Below, piece after piece: positions 1 to 8,691 of a stretch of DNA of 14,886 nt; positions within the stretch are counted from its first letter, which is position 1; every line of letters starts with the position of its first letter. A program made the position numbers and the translations under genes. Source of the DNA: Actinomycetes bacterium (GTDB lineage Bacteria > Actinomycetota > Actinomycetes > Actinomycetales > Cellulomonadaceae); NCBI GenBank assembly GCA_023388235.1, contig JAEWGQ010000090.1, forward strand, positions 1 through 14,886. Direction: 5' to 3'. Below the pieces are notes generated by a model that saw only the letters and a list, made by a program, of their open reading frames with translations, did not search any database and was not told the origin of the DNA.

Positions 1-129
1 CCTGGACACTGCCCGATCAAGTGGGACCGTGCGCCCGCGCAGCACGCGCAGCGCGCTGGTGAGCTGCATGCTCGTGGGCTGCGGACGGGTCGGCTGCAGG
101 CGCGTGGGCTGCTCGACGGTGGGAGTCAC
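1..129 (-). CDS. Partial unidentified protein, N-terminus only, last visible gene of the salvage operon
   Basis: A reading frame begins at a GTG (129-127) that overlaps the deoA stop codon in a GTGA arrangement, the same coupling used elsewhere in this operon. It stays open to the window edge, so 43 codons are visible. The visible protein starts MTPTVEQPTR and has a short Pro-Thr-rich stretch with three Q-P-T units (residues 6-20), followed by TSALRVLRGRTV. An in-frame ATG at position 69 (residue 21) is an alternative start; neither start has a clear Shine-Dalgarno sequence. Adenosine deaminase is a common neighbour in such loci, but its LPKAELHxHL motif is not seen in the visible part. I do not recognise the product. 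The operon position suggests, but does not show, a link to nucleoside metabolism. Confidence 0.45.
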   Translation of the reverse strand, partial: MTPTVEQPTRLQPTRPQPTSMQLTSALRVLRGRTVPLDRAVSR

Positions 130-1418
130 TCGCCGATGCGATCGAGCACGAGCGGACGAGGCGCCACAGCGGCGCCATCCGACTCGATGCGCACGGCGCC
201 TTCCAGCGCCTCCTTGGCGCGGCCGAAGCGCTCAGGCGTGTCGGTGTGCAGCGTGAGCAGCGGCTCCCCCGCACGCACCCGGTCGCCCGGCTTGGCGTGC
301 AGCTCCACGCCGGCTGCGGCCTGCACCGGGTCCTCCTTGCGGGCTCGGCCGGCGCCCAGCCGCCAGGCCGCCACGCCCACGGCGTACGCGTCCAGGCTGG
401 TCAGCACGCCATCAGACTCGGCGAGGAGCTGCTCGGTCTCCCGCGCGACGGGCAGCGGCGCGTCGACGTCGCCGCCTTGAGCCGCGATCATGCGGCGCCA
501 CACGTCCATGGCGCGCCCGTCGGCGAGCGCGGCCGCCGGATCGGCGTCGGGCTGCCCGGCGGCGGTGAGCATCTCGCGGGCCAGCGCGACGGTGAGCTCC
601 ACGACATCGGCCGGCCCTCCCCCGGCCAGCACCTCGACCGACTCGCGGACCTCGAGGCCGTTGCCGGCGGTGAGGCCGAGCGGCGTCTCCATGTCCGTGA
701 TCAGGGCGACGGTCCGCACGCCGGCGTCCACGCCCAGCTCGACCATGGTGCGGGCCAGCTCGCGGGCCCTGTCGAGGTCCTTCATGAAGGCGCCGGAGCC
801 GACCTTCACGTCGAGCACCAGCGAGCCGGTGCCCTCGGCGATCTTCTTGCTCATGATCGAGCTGGCGATCAGCGGGATGGCCTCGACAGTCCCGGTGACG
901 TCGCGCAGCGCGTAGAGCTTGCGGTCGGCGGGGGCCAGCCCGGATCCGGCCTGGCAGATGACGGCGCCGACGTCCTCGAGCTGGCGCATCATCTCGTCGT
1001 TGCTGAGCGCGGCCCGCCAGCCAGGGATGGCCTCGAGCTTGTCCAGCGTGCCGCCGGTGTGCCCCAGGCCGCGGCCCGAGAGCTGCGGCACCGCGACGCC
1101 GAACACGGCGACCAGGGGCGCCAGCGGCAGCGTGATCTTGTCGCCGACCCCGCCCGTCGAGTGCTTGTCAGCGGTCGGGCGGGACAGGCCCGAGAAGTCC
1201 ATCCGCTCGCCGCTCGCGATCATCGCGGCCGTCCAGCGGGAGATCTCTGCGCGGTCCATGCCGTTGAGCAGGATGGCCATCGCGAGCGCCGACATCTGCT
1301 CCTCGGCCACGGCGCCGCGCGTGTAGGCGTCGATGACCCAGTCGATCTGGCCGTCGCTCAGCCGGCCGTGGTCGCGCTTGGCGCGGATGACGTCGACAGC
1401 GTCGAACTGCTCGCTCAT
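126..1418 (-). CDS. deoA: Thymidine phosphorylase / pyrimidine-nucleoside phosphorylase
   Basis: This cytosolic enzyme cleaves thymidine, deoxyuridine or uridine with phosphate to give the free base and (deoxy)ribose-1-phosphate. The 430-residue product is close to the E. coli length of about 440. The family signature SGRGLGHTGGTLDKLE lies at residues 114-129, and the phosphate-binding segment KHSTGGVGDK at 85-94. Base-binding residues R172, S187 and K191 fall one position from their E. coli counterparts. The C-terminal part (about 345-430) is the usual alpha/beta domain. The ATG at 1418 was chosen because it overlaps the cdd stop (ATGA), follows a GAGGG about 8 bases upstream, and gives the standard N-terminus MSEQFDAVDVIRAKRDHGRL; the frame itself is open further upstream. 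Whether thymidine or uridine is preferred cannot be read from the sequence. Confidence 0.95.
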   Translation of the reverse strand: MSEQFDAVDVIRAKRDHGRLSDGQIDWVIDAYTRGAVAEEQMSALAMAILLNGMDRAEISRWTAAMIASGERMDFSGLSRPTADKHSTGGVGDKITLPLAPLVAVFGVAVPQLSGRGLGHTGGTLDKLEAIPGWRAALSNDEMMRQLEDVGAVICQAGSGLAPADRKLYALRDVTGTVEAIPLIASSIMSKKIAEGTGSLVLDVKVGSGAFMKDLDRARELARTMVELGVDAGVRTVALITDMETPLGLTAGNGLEVRESVEVLAGGGPADVVELTVALAREMLTAAGQPDADPAAALADGRAMDVWRRMIAAQGGDVDAPLPVARETEQLLAESDGVLTSLDAYAVGVAAWRLGAGRARKEDPVQAAAGVELHAKPGDRVRAGEPLLTLHTDTPERFGRAKEALEGAVRIESDGAAVAPRPLVLDRIGE

Positions 1419-1828
1419 CGTGCCGCCCTCTCGACCAGGTCGTCGGGGCCGAACGCGTCGGGCAGCACCTCGGTCATCGGCTTGATGCCGCTCACCGTGT
1501 CCACCAGCAGCGACGGGCCGCCGTGCTCCCACAAGAGCTGGCGGCAGCGGCCGCACGGCATCAGCGCGTTGCCGTGCTGGTCCACGCAGGCGAACGCGAC
1601 GAGCCGGCCGCCTCCGCTCACGTGCAGGCCCGAGACGAGCGCGCACTCCGCGCACAGCCCCACCCCGTACGAGGCGTTCTCAACGTTGCAGCCCACGATC
1701 ACGCGGCCGTCGTCGACGAGCGCTGCGCAGCCCACCGGGAACTTCGAATAGGGCACGTACGCCCGGGTCATGACGTCACGCGCGGCCTCGCGCAGGGCGT
1801 CCCAGTCGATCGGGGGGGTCTGGGTCAT
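1415..1828 (-). CDS. cdd: Cytidine deaminase
   Basis: Cdd hydrolytically deaminates cytidine and deoxycytidine to uridine and deoxyuridine, which feeds the phosphorylase encoded next. The 137-residue length is typical of the short homotetrameric class. Zinc and catalytic residues are visible: NVENASYG then C59-A60-E61, where E61 is the proton shuttle, and P91-C92-x-x-C95. The start is the ATG at 1828, which has GGAG at 1837-1840 with 8-base spacing. An in-frame GTG at 1837 would add three residues (MSD), but it overlaps that same GGAG and so has no ribosome site of its own. The gene lies 16 bases after the permease stop and overlaps deoA by 4 bases. Confidence 0.95.
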   Translation of the reverse strand: MTQTPPIDWDALREAARDVMTRAYVPYSKFPVGCAALVDDGRVIVGCNVENASYGVGLCAECALVSGLHVSGGGRLVAFACVDQHGNALMPCGRCRQLLWEHGGPSLLVDTVSGIKPMTEVLPDAFGPDDLVERAAR

Positions 1829-1844
1829 GTCACTCACTCCACTG

Positions 1845-3131
1845 TCACTTGACGTACGGGACGCCCTCGGCGGCCGGGGCGCGCACGCGTCCCACCAGGC
1901 CGGCGACGGCGAAGATGGTCACCACGTACGGGGTCATCAGCATGATCTGGCTCGGGATCGGGGTGCCGATGATGCCGAGCACCACCTGCAGGTTGTCCGC
2001 GAAGCCGAACAGCAGCGCCGCGGCGAGCGCGCCCTTCGGGCTCCACCGGCCGAGGATCATCGCGGCCAGGGCGATGAAGCCCTTCCCGCCGGTCATCTCC
2101 TTGCCGAAGGCCAGGCCGTTCGCGACGGTGAAGAACGCGCCGCCCAGGCCGGCGACCGCGCCGCCCAGCAGGGTGTTGCGCACGCGGGTGCGGTTCACCT
2201 TGATGCCGACGGTGTCCGCGGCCTTCGGGTGCTCGCCCACGGCCCGCAGGCGCAGGCCCCAGCGGCTGCGGAACACCAGCACCTGCAGCACGATCACGAC
2301 GACGTACATGAGGTACACCAGCGCGGTCTGCCGGAACAGCACCGGGCCGATCACCGGGATCTCGGACAGGCCCGGGATCGGCAGCGTCGGCAGGCGCGGC
2401 GGGGAGTTCAGGCCGGCCTGGTCCTCGGTCAGCACCGTGGAGAACAGGTAGCTGGTGATGCCGACGACCAGCACGTTGAGCACGACGCCCACGATGATCT
2501 GGTCGACCACGTACTTGATCGCGAAGGCCACGAGCAGCGCGGAGACCAGCGCACCGGCGATCGGGGCGGCCAGCAGGCCCATGTAGGCGCTCTGCGTGAC
2601 GGTCGCGACGACCGCGGCGAGGAACGCGCCGGCGAGCAGCTGGCCCTCGATCGCGATGTTGATGATGCCGGAGCGCTCGCACAGCAGGCCGGCGAGCGAG
2701 CCGAACACCAGCGGCACCGCGAGGAACAGCGAGCCCTGCAGCAGCGAGGTCAGCGGCAGCGGCTGCGCCTTGCCCGCGACCGCCCAGGTGAGCAGCGCGA
2801 GGATCAGCGCGACGGCGTACACCGCCGGCAGCCACATGCCGGTCTTCCGCCGGGTGCGGGCGGCCTGGAACGACCACCCCGCCAGGGCGAGCGCGACCAG
2901 GCACAGCACGACGGCCGTGATCTTCGACGGGACGGTGAAGTCGAGGTTCTCCCCCGGCCAGAACACCGTGAAGGTGGTCGTGCGGCCCGACGCGGGCAGG
3001 ATGCCGAACAGCAGCAGCGCGACCGCGGCCACGGCGGTGTACCCGATCGGCGCCTTGTACGAGATCGGCGGCAGGGGCTTGTCCGCGGCGGACGCCGGGG
3101 CGGCCGGGGCGGTGGCGGTCACGGCGCTCAC
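1845..3131 (-). CDS. Nucleoside ABC transporter permease, second subunit (NupQ/YufQ-like)
   Basis: This integral membrane subunit of a BMP-type nucleoside importer has 428 residues. The N-terminus (1-25) is Ala/Pro-rich and hydrophilic. Early hydrophobic segments lie at about 30-46, 70-88 and 102-120, followed by the BPD_transp_2 core. Family hallmarks are ERSGIINIAIEGQ (152-164), DQIIVGVVLN (210-219) and VGEHPKAADTVGI (298-310); the last is the cytoplasmic loop expected to contact the ATPase. The start is GTG at 3131, overlapping the first permease's stop as GTGA. It is preceded by AAGGAGG (3139-3145) at 7-base spacing, so it has its own strong ribosome site as well as coupling. It should form a heterodimer with the product of the preceding gene. 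Sugar transport is the main alternative, but the BMP protein and salvage enzymes argue for nucleosides. Confidence 0.9.
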   Translation of the reverse strand: MSAVTATAPAAPASAADKPLPPISYKAPIGYTAVAAVALLLFGILPASGRTTTFTVFWPGENLDFTVPSKITAVVLCLVALALAGWSFQAARTRRKTGMWLPAVYAVALILALLTWAVAGKAQPLPLTSLLQGSLFLAVPLVFGSLAGLLCERSGIINIAIEGQLLAGAFLAAVVATVTQSAYMGLLAAPIAGALVSALLVAFAIKYVVDQIIVGVVLNVLVVGITSYLFSTVLTEDQAGLNSPPRLPTLPIPGLSEIPVIGPVLFRQTALVYLMYVVVIVLQVLVFRSRWGLRLRAVGEHPKAADTVGIKVNRTRVRNTLLGGAVAGLGGAFFTVANGLAFGKEMTGGKGFIALAAMILGRWSPKGALAAALLFGFADNLQVVLGIIGTPIPSQIMLMTPYVVTIFAVAGLVGRVRAPAAEGVPYVK

Positions 3132-4413
3132 GCGACGGCCTCCTTCACGACGGGTGCGGCCAGCTCGCCGGCCGCGGGGCCGGACGTGCCGCGGGGGGAC
3201 GGGAGGCGGAACACCGCACGCACGAGCGGGGGCGCCGCGATGAACAGCACCACGAGGGACTGCACGACCAGCACGATGTCGATCGGCGTGCCGGTCCGCG
3301 ACTGCATCGCGAACCCGCCGGCGCGCAGGGCGCCGAACAGCAGGCCCGCGAGGAACGTCCCGATCGGCTTGGACCGGCCGAGCAGCGCCACGGTGATGGC
3401 GTCGAACCCGAAGGACGCCGCGACGCCGGCGGTCAGCACCTTCTCGGTGCCGAGCACCTGCGCGGTGCCCGCGAGGCCCGCGAGCCCGCCGGCCACGATC
3501 ATGACCCACAGGTACATCCGGTTGACGTTGATGCCGGCGGTCCGCGCGGCGCTCGGGTTCGAGCCGACGGCCCGGAACGCGAAGCCGATCGTCGACCGGT
3601 TCATCAGCCACCAGACGAACACCGCGGCGAGGACCGCCACGACGAACCCGAGGTGCAGCCGGAACTGCGAGCCCAGCAGCTGCGGGTACAGCGCGGAGTC
3701 GGGCAGCGTCGGCGAGATCGGGTTGTTGCTGCCCGGGCGCTGGAACGCCTTGAGGGTCAGCAGGTACCCGACCAGGTAGATCGCGATGTTGTTCAGCATG
3801 ATCGTGACGATGACCTCGTTGGCGCCGGTGCGGGCCTTGAGGAAGCCCGCGATCCCGGCCCACAGGCCGCCGCCGATCACGCCGCCGATCACGGCGAGCA
3901 GCAGGTGCAGCCCCGGGGGCAGCGAGAACGCGAAGCCGATGTACCCGGCGAACACGGCGCCGAGGATGATCTGGCCCTGGGCGCCGATGTTGAACATGCC
4001 GGCCCGGAAGCCGATGCCGAGGCCGAGGCCCGCGAGGATCAGCGGCACCGACCAGGTCATGGTCTCGGTGATCGGCCGGAACATCCGCACAGTCGTGGAG
4101 GCCGTCGAGTCGAACACCGCGCCCTGGAACATCGCGACGTACGCGTTGGACACGGCGTGCCAGGCGGCGGACAGGAAGTCCGTCGGCCGGGCGAAGAAGT
4201 AGCCGGCCGCGTCCTGCACCCCGGCGTCGGCCGCCGCGATCAGGACGCCGGAGATCACCAGCGCCAGCACCACGGCGGCGACGGTCACCAGCCACGAGCT
4301 GCTGAGCATCTCGCGCAGGGCGCCCTGGGCGCGGGCCTCGATGCCGTCGTCGCGCCGCTCGGGCGCGGGTGCCGTCGACCCCGACGGCTTGTCGGGGGCG
4401 GGGGTCGCCTCGC

Positions 4414-4417
<4 letters not shown>
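3128..4417 (-). CDS. Nucleoside ABC transporter permease, first subunit (NupP/YufP-like)
   Basis: The 429-residue membrane protein has a charged, Pro-rich cytoplasmic N-terminus (1-40), a first membrane helix at about 42-62, and a core of about eight further hydrophobic segments from 122 to 400. BPD_transp_2 hallmarks are FRAGMFNIGAQGQ (137-149), EVIVTIMLN (201-209) and the coupling-loop segment VGSNPSAARTAGI (284-296). It differs enough from the second permease to be its heterodimer partner and not a recent copy. The start is a GTG overlapping the ATPase stop (GTGA). GGAGG at 4425-4429, 7 bases upstream, is formed by the codons of the ATPase's Glu-Glu-Glu tail. Function is inferred from family and operon context. 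Confidence 0.9.
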
Positions 4418-5991
<1,574 letters not shown>

Positions 5992-6024
5992 GTGGGTCTG
6001 CTCCTTCGATCGTTCGTCGTGCGC

Positions 6025-6030
6025 ACCCTA
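6025..6030 (-). promoter_or_regulatory. Candidate -10 box for the ABC transporter operon
   Basis: On the minus strand this reads TAGGGT, matching the actinobacterial TANNNT -10 pattern. A start site about 7 bases downstream would give a leader of roughly 27 bases with AAGGAG before the GTG at 5991. No convincing -35 hexamer is visible. If real, it gives the transporter a transcript independent of the upstream lipoprotein gene. Confidence 0.4.
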
Positions 6031-6090
6031 GGGCAATCCGGGAGCCTCGTGAGCATCCCGTCACCCGCGTGCGCGTGCGGGAAGCAACGC

Positions 6091-6127
6091 GGGGTGGCCC
6101 GGGCAGTCGTGCTGCCCGGGCCACCCC
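6091..6127 (-). terminator. Strong hairpin after the BMP lipoprotein gene (terminator or attenuator)
   Basis: Arms 6091-6106 and 6112-6127 are perfect 16-base complements (ggggtggcccgggcag and its reverse complement) around a 5-base loop. The hairpin starts 14 bases beyond the BMP stop codon. There is no run of T after it on the minus strand, as is common for high-GC actinobacterial terminators. Being between bmp and the ATPase, it would end or limit transcription and protect the 3' end of an abundant binding-protein mRNA. Confidence 0.85.
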
Positions 6128-6140
6128 TGGGTGCGGTGCG

Positions 6141-7226
6141 TCAGTTCTGGCTCGGGGACTCCACGACCAGGTCACCGGAGATGATCTGCGCCTTGAGGTC
6201 CTCGACGGCCGTCTTGACCTCGTCGGGGACGACCGAGTCGAAGTCGTGGAACGGCGCGAGGCCGATGCCGCCGTTCTCCAGCGTGCCCACGTACGGGTCG
6301 GCGCTGAAGTTGCCCTCCGAGGCCTCCTTGACCGTGTCGAACACGGCCTGGCCGATCTCCTTCATGACCGAGGTCAGGACGATCGAGGAGTAGTCGGGCG
6401 AGGTCTCGAACCAGTCGGCGTCGACGCCGACGATCGCGACGTCGCCGGCCTCCTGCGCGGCGGCGGCGGCACCGAGGCCGACCGGGCCGGCGACGGGCAT
6501 GATGACGTCCGCGCCCTGGTCGATGAAGCCCTTGGCCAGGTTCTGGCCGTTCGCCTGGTTGTCGAAGTCACCGGTGAAGGAGCCGGTCTGGGCCTCCTTG
6601 TCCCAGCCGAGGAGCGTGACGGAGGCGCCCTTGTCCTCGTTGTACTTCGTCACGCCGTCCGCGAAGCCGTCCATGAAGATCGAGACGGACGGGATCTGGA
6701 TGCCGCCGAAGGTGGCGACGGTGCCCGAGGTCGAGGTGCCCGCGGCGACGTAGCCGGCGAGGTAGGCGGCCTCCTGCGTGTTGAACAGCAGCGGCTTGGC
6801 GTTCTCGAGCGGCTCGTCGGTCTCGCCGAAGCCGGAGTCGATCAGCGCGAACTCGACGTCCGGGTTCGCCTCGGCCGCGGCGGTCACCGCGTCCGCGAGC
6901 AGGAAGCCGACGCCGATGACGAGGTCGCAGCTCTGCGAGACGAGCGCGTCGACGTTCGGCGCGTAGTCGGTCTCGGCCTGCGACTCGACGGTGACGATCT
7001 TGACGCCGAGCTCGGACTCGGCACGCTTCATGCCCTCGGCACCCGACTGGTTGAACGACTTGTCGTCGAAGCCACCGGCGTCGGACACCATGCACGCCTT
7101 GAAGTCGGAGCCGCCGGAGTCGCCGCCACCGGCGGTGTTGTCGTTCTCCTCCGGCGCGCTGCCGCAGGCGGCGAGGGCGAGCGCGACAGCCCCGGAGAGG
7201 GCGGCCGCACGGATGATCTTCTTCAC
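6141..7226 (-). CDS. BMP-family nucleoside-binding lipoprotein
   Basis: This is the extracytoplasmic substrate-binding component of the importer, lipid-anchored to the outer face of the membrane. The 361-residue product opens with a lipoprotein signal: KK at 2-3, a hydrophobic stretch, and lipobox L18-A-A-C21. A Gly/Asn/Asp-rich linker follows (22-40), then the Bmp domain (PF02608 type) from about residue 42. That domain includes the N-terminal motif MVSDAGGFDDKSFNQSG (46-62) seen in PnrA/BmpA proteins. The start is GTG at 7226 with AGGAG (7233-7237) 6 bases upstream; the frame is open further upstream, but any longer form would bury the signal peptide. Spacing of 149 bases and a strong hairpin separate it from the ATPase gene. 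The ligand is probably a purine or pyrimidine nucleoside; which one cannot be read here. Confidence 0.93.
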   Translation of the reverse strand: MKKIIRAAALSGAVALALAACGSAPEENDNTAGGGDSGGSDFKACMVSDAGGFDDKSFNQSGAEGMKRAESELGVKIVTVESQAETDYAPNVDALVSQSCDLVIGVGFLLADAVTAAAEANPDVEFALIDSGFGETDEPLENAKPLLFNTQEAAYLAGYVAAGTSTSGTVATFGGIQIPSVSIFMDGFADGVTKYNEDKGASVTLLGWDKEAQTGSFTGDFDNQANGQNLAKGFIDQGADVIMPVAGPVGLGAAAAAQEAGDVAIVGVDADWFETSPDYSSIVLTSVMKEIGQAVFDTVKEASEGNFSADPYVGTLENGGIGLAPFHDFDSVVPDEVKTAVEDLKAQIISGDLVVESPSQN

Positions 7227-7270
7227 GCGATGCTCCTGCTTCTCGTCGTCGACCGGTCCGGGTGCCCGCC

Positions 7271-7286
7271 CGACGCGCACGCGTCG
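7271..7286 (-). other. Small hairpin in the predicted BMP-gene leader
   Basis: CGACGCG (7271-7277) is complemented by CGCGTCG (7280-7286), so a stem of 6-7 pairs with a very short loop can form in the roughly 97-base leader between the candidate start site and the GTG at 7226. It may be chance in such GC-rich DNA. No known riboswitch fold is recognised here. Confidence 0.3.
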
Positions 7287-7329
7287 TCGCGCACGGCACG
7301 GTGCGGGGTCCGGCCGGTGTTCGCGACCG

Positions 7330-7335
7330 ACCCTA
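7330..7335 (-). promoter_or_regulatory. Candidate -10 box for the BMP lipoprotein gene
   Basis: The minus strand reads GGCTAGGGTCGGT over 7326-7338, with TAGGGT as a TANNNT-type -10 box. The same 13 bases occur at the amidohydrolase promoter. Transcription from about 7323 would give a 5' leader of about 97 bases carrying the AGGAG at 7233-7237. No clear -35 element is seen. Confidence 0.5.
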
Positions 7336-7407
7336 GCCATGCCCGGGTATCCGCAGTGTTACCGGGGCGTCACATCGCGCCTTCGTTACGCACTTGGAAC
7401 ATTCCGG

Positions 7408-7430
7408 GCCGCCCGCGTCACCCGGGCGGC
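7408..7430 (-). terminator. Candidate terminator hairpin after the amidohydrolase gene
   Basis: Arms gccgcccg (7408-7415) and cgggcggc (7423-7430) are perfect 8-base complements with a 7-base loop. They lie directly after the amidohydrolase stop codon (7433-7431). There is no T-run. The position supports a terminator separating this gene from the BMP promoter. Confidence 0.55.
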
Positions 7431-8633
7431 TCAGCCCGCCGCCGCGGCGCCCACGCGCAGCACCGTCCGGGCGAGCAGCGCGGCGCCCGCGGCGATCGCC
7501 TGCTCGTCGACGACGAGGTCGCCCTGGTGGATGTCGTAGGTGCGCCCGCCGGGGGTGCGCGTGCCCAGCCGCGCCATCGCACCGGGCACCTTCGTCAGGT
7601 ACCAGGCGAAGTCCTCCCCGCCGAGGGACTGCTCGGTGAGCTGCACCGACTCCTCGCCGAGCACGTCCCGGGCGGCGGCCTCGAGCGCCGCGACGGACCG
7701 CTCGTCGTTCTCCACCGGGGGCACGCCGCGCTGGTGCCGGACCTCGACCCCCACGCCGTACGGCGCGACGACCTGCTCGACCGCGTCGTGCAGCACCTGC
7801 GAGGCCCGCTCCCACGCCCGGACGTCCAGGCAGCGCAGCGTGCCGCGCACCGAGCCCGAGGCGGGGATCGCGTTGTGCGCGGACCCGGCCTGCACGGCGC
7901 CCCACGTGAGGTTCACGCCCGAGCGCGGGTCGAGCCGCCGGCCGAGCACCGCCGGCACCTGCGTGATGACCTGGCCCAGCGCGTAGACGACGTCCTCGGT
8001 CAGGTGCGGCCGCGACGTGTGCCCGCCGGAACCGGTGAGCACCACGGTGATCTCGTCCGAGGCGGAGGTGATGGGGCCGATGCGCGTGCCGATCCGGCCG
8101 ACGTCGACCTTCGGGTCGCAGTGCACCGCGAAGATCCGGCCGATGCCGTCGAGCGCACCCGCGGCGATCACGTCGAGCGCGCCGCCGGGCTGCACCTCCT
8201 CCGCGGGCTGGAACACCAGGCGCACGCCGACCGGCAGCTCCCCGGCGGCGTGCAGCTCGGCGAGCACGAGGCCCGCGCCGAGCAGCGCGGTGGTGTGCAC
8301 GTCGTGCCCGCAGGCGTGCGCGACGCCGTGCACCGTCGAGGCGAAGGGCAGCCCGGTGGTCTCCTGGACGGGCAGCGCGTCCATGTCCGCCCGCAGCGCG
8401 ATGCGCCGCCGGCCGGTCTCCACCGGGTTCGGGCCGATGTCGCACGTGAGCCCCGTGCCCGGGAGCAGCCGCGGCGCCAGGCCGGCGAGGCGGAGCCGGT
8501 CCGCCACGACCCGGGTGGTGCGCTGCTCCGTGCGGCCGAGCTCGGGGTGCGCGTGCAGGTCCCGGCGGATCTCCACGAGCTCGGGGTGCAGGGTGGCGAC
8601 GAGCTGGGTCACCCGTGCGGCGTCGACGATCAC
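7431..8633 (-). CDS. M20-family metallo-amidohydrolase / amidase
   Basis: This 400-residue cytosolic enzyme belongs to the M20D aminoacylase/hippurate-hydrolase group (HipO, AmiA, IAA-amino-acid hydrolase relatives), which hydrolyse N-acyl amino acids or similar amides. Visible elements are RRDLHAHPELG (23-33), ADMDALP (82-88), the metal-binding HACGHDVH (106-113; C108, H110), catalytic/metal PAEE (143-146), H171, the dimerisation-domain segment GSGGHTSRPH (201-210), GGEDF (338-342) and H369. These cover the usual metal-site residues, so the enzyme should be active. The substrate cannot be told from sequence. The start is GTG at 8633, with no Shine-Dalgarno but a TAGGGT box exactly 7 bases upstream, suggesting a leaderless mRNA. 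It sits between manC and the BMP gene on the same strand, with its own promoter and terminator, so it is probably monocistronic. Confidence 0.9.
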   Translation of the reverse strand: MIVDAARVTQLVATLHPELVEIRRDLHAHPELGRTEQRTTRVVADRLRLAGLAPRLLPGTGLTCDIGPNPVETGRRRIALRADMDALPVQETTGLPFASTVHGVAHACGHDVHTTALLGAGLVLAELHAAGELPVGVRLVFQPAEEVQPGGALDVIAAGALDGIGRIFAVHCDPKVDVGRIGTRIGPITSASDEITVVLTGSGGHTSRPHLTEDVVYALGQVITQVPAVLGRRLDPRSGVNLTWGAVQAGSAHNAIPASGSVRGTLRCLDVRAWERASQVLHDAVEQVVAPYGVGVEVRHQRGVPPVENDERSVAALEAAARDVLGEESVQLTEQSLGGEDFAWYLTKVPGAMARLGTRTPGGRTYDIHQGDLVVDEQAIAAGAALLARTVLRVGAAAAG

Positions 8634-8640
8634 CCCACCG

Positions 8641-8646
8641 ACCCTA
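8641..8646 (-). promoter_or_regulatory. Leaderless-type -10 box of the amidohydrolase gene
   Basis: TAGGGT on the minus strand is followed by exactly 7 bases and then the GTG start at 8633-8631. It lies within GGCTAGGGTCGGT (8637-8649), identical to the sequence before the BMP gene. No Shine-Dalgarno is present between the box and the start codon. This spacing is that of leaderless actinobacterial transcripts, where transcription begins at the first base of the start codon. Confidence 0.55.
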
Positions 8647-8691
8647 GCCGTCGTCGCAGGTGCGGGGCGCGGCGAGCCCCCCGGCGGGCGC

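Noticed and set aside
1415..1837. Alternative GTG start of cdd at 1837
   Set aside because: The GTG overlaps the GGAG that serves the ATG at 1828, and only the ATG has proper spacing.
7397..7406. Palindrome GGAACATTCC as a regulator site near the BMP promoter
   Set aside because: It is short, lies about 60 bases upstream of the -10 box next to a terminator, and matches no regulator consensus I can name with confidence.
8664..8680. Terminator hairpin after manC (ggggc / gcccc)
   Set aside because: Only 5 base pairs with a 7-base loop, expected by chance at this GC content.
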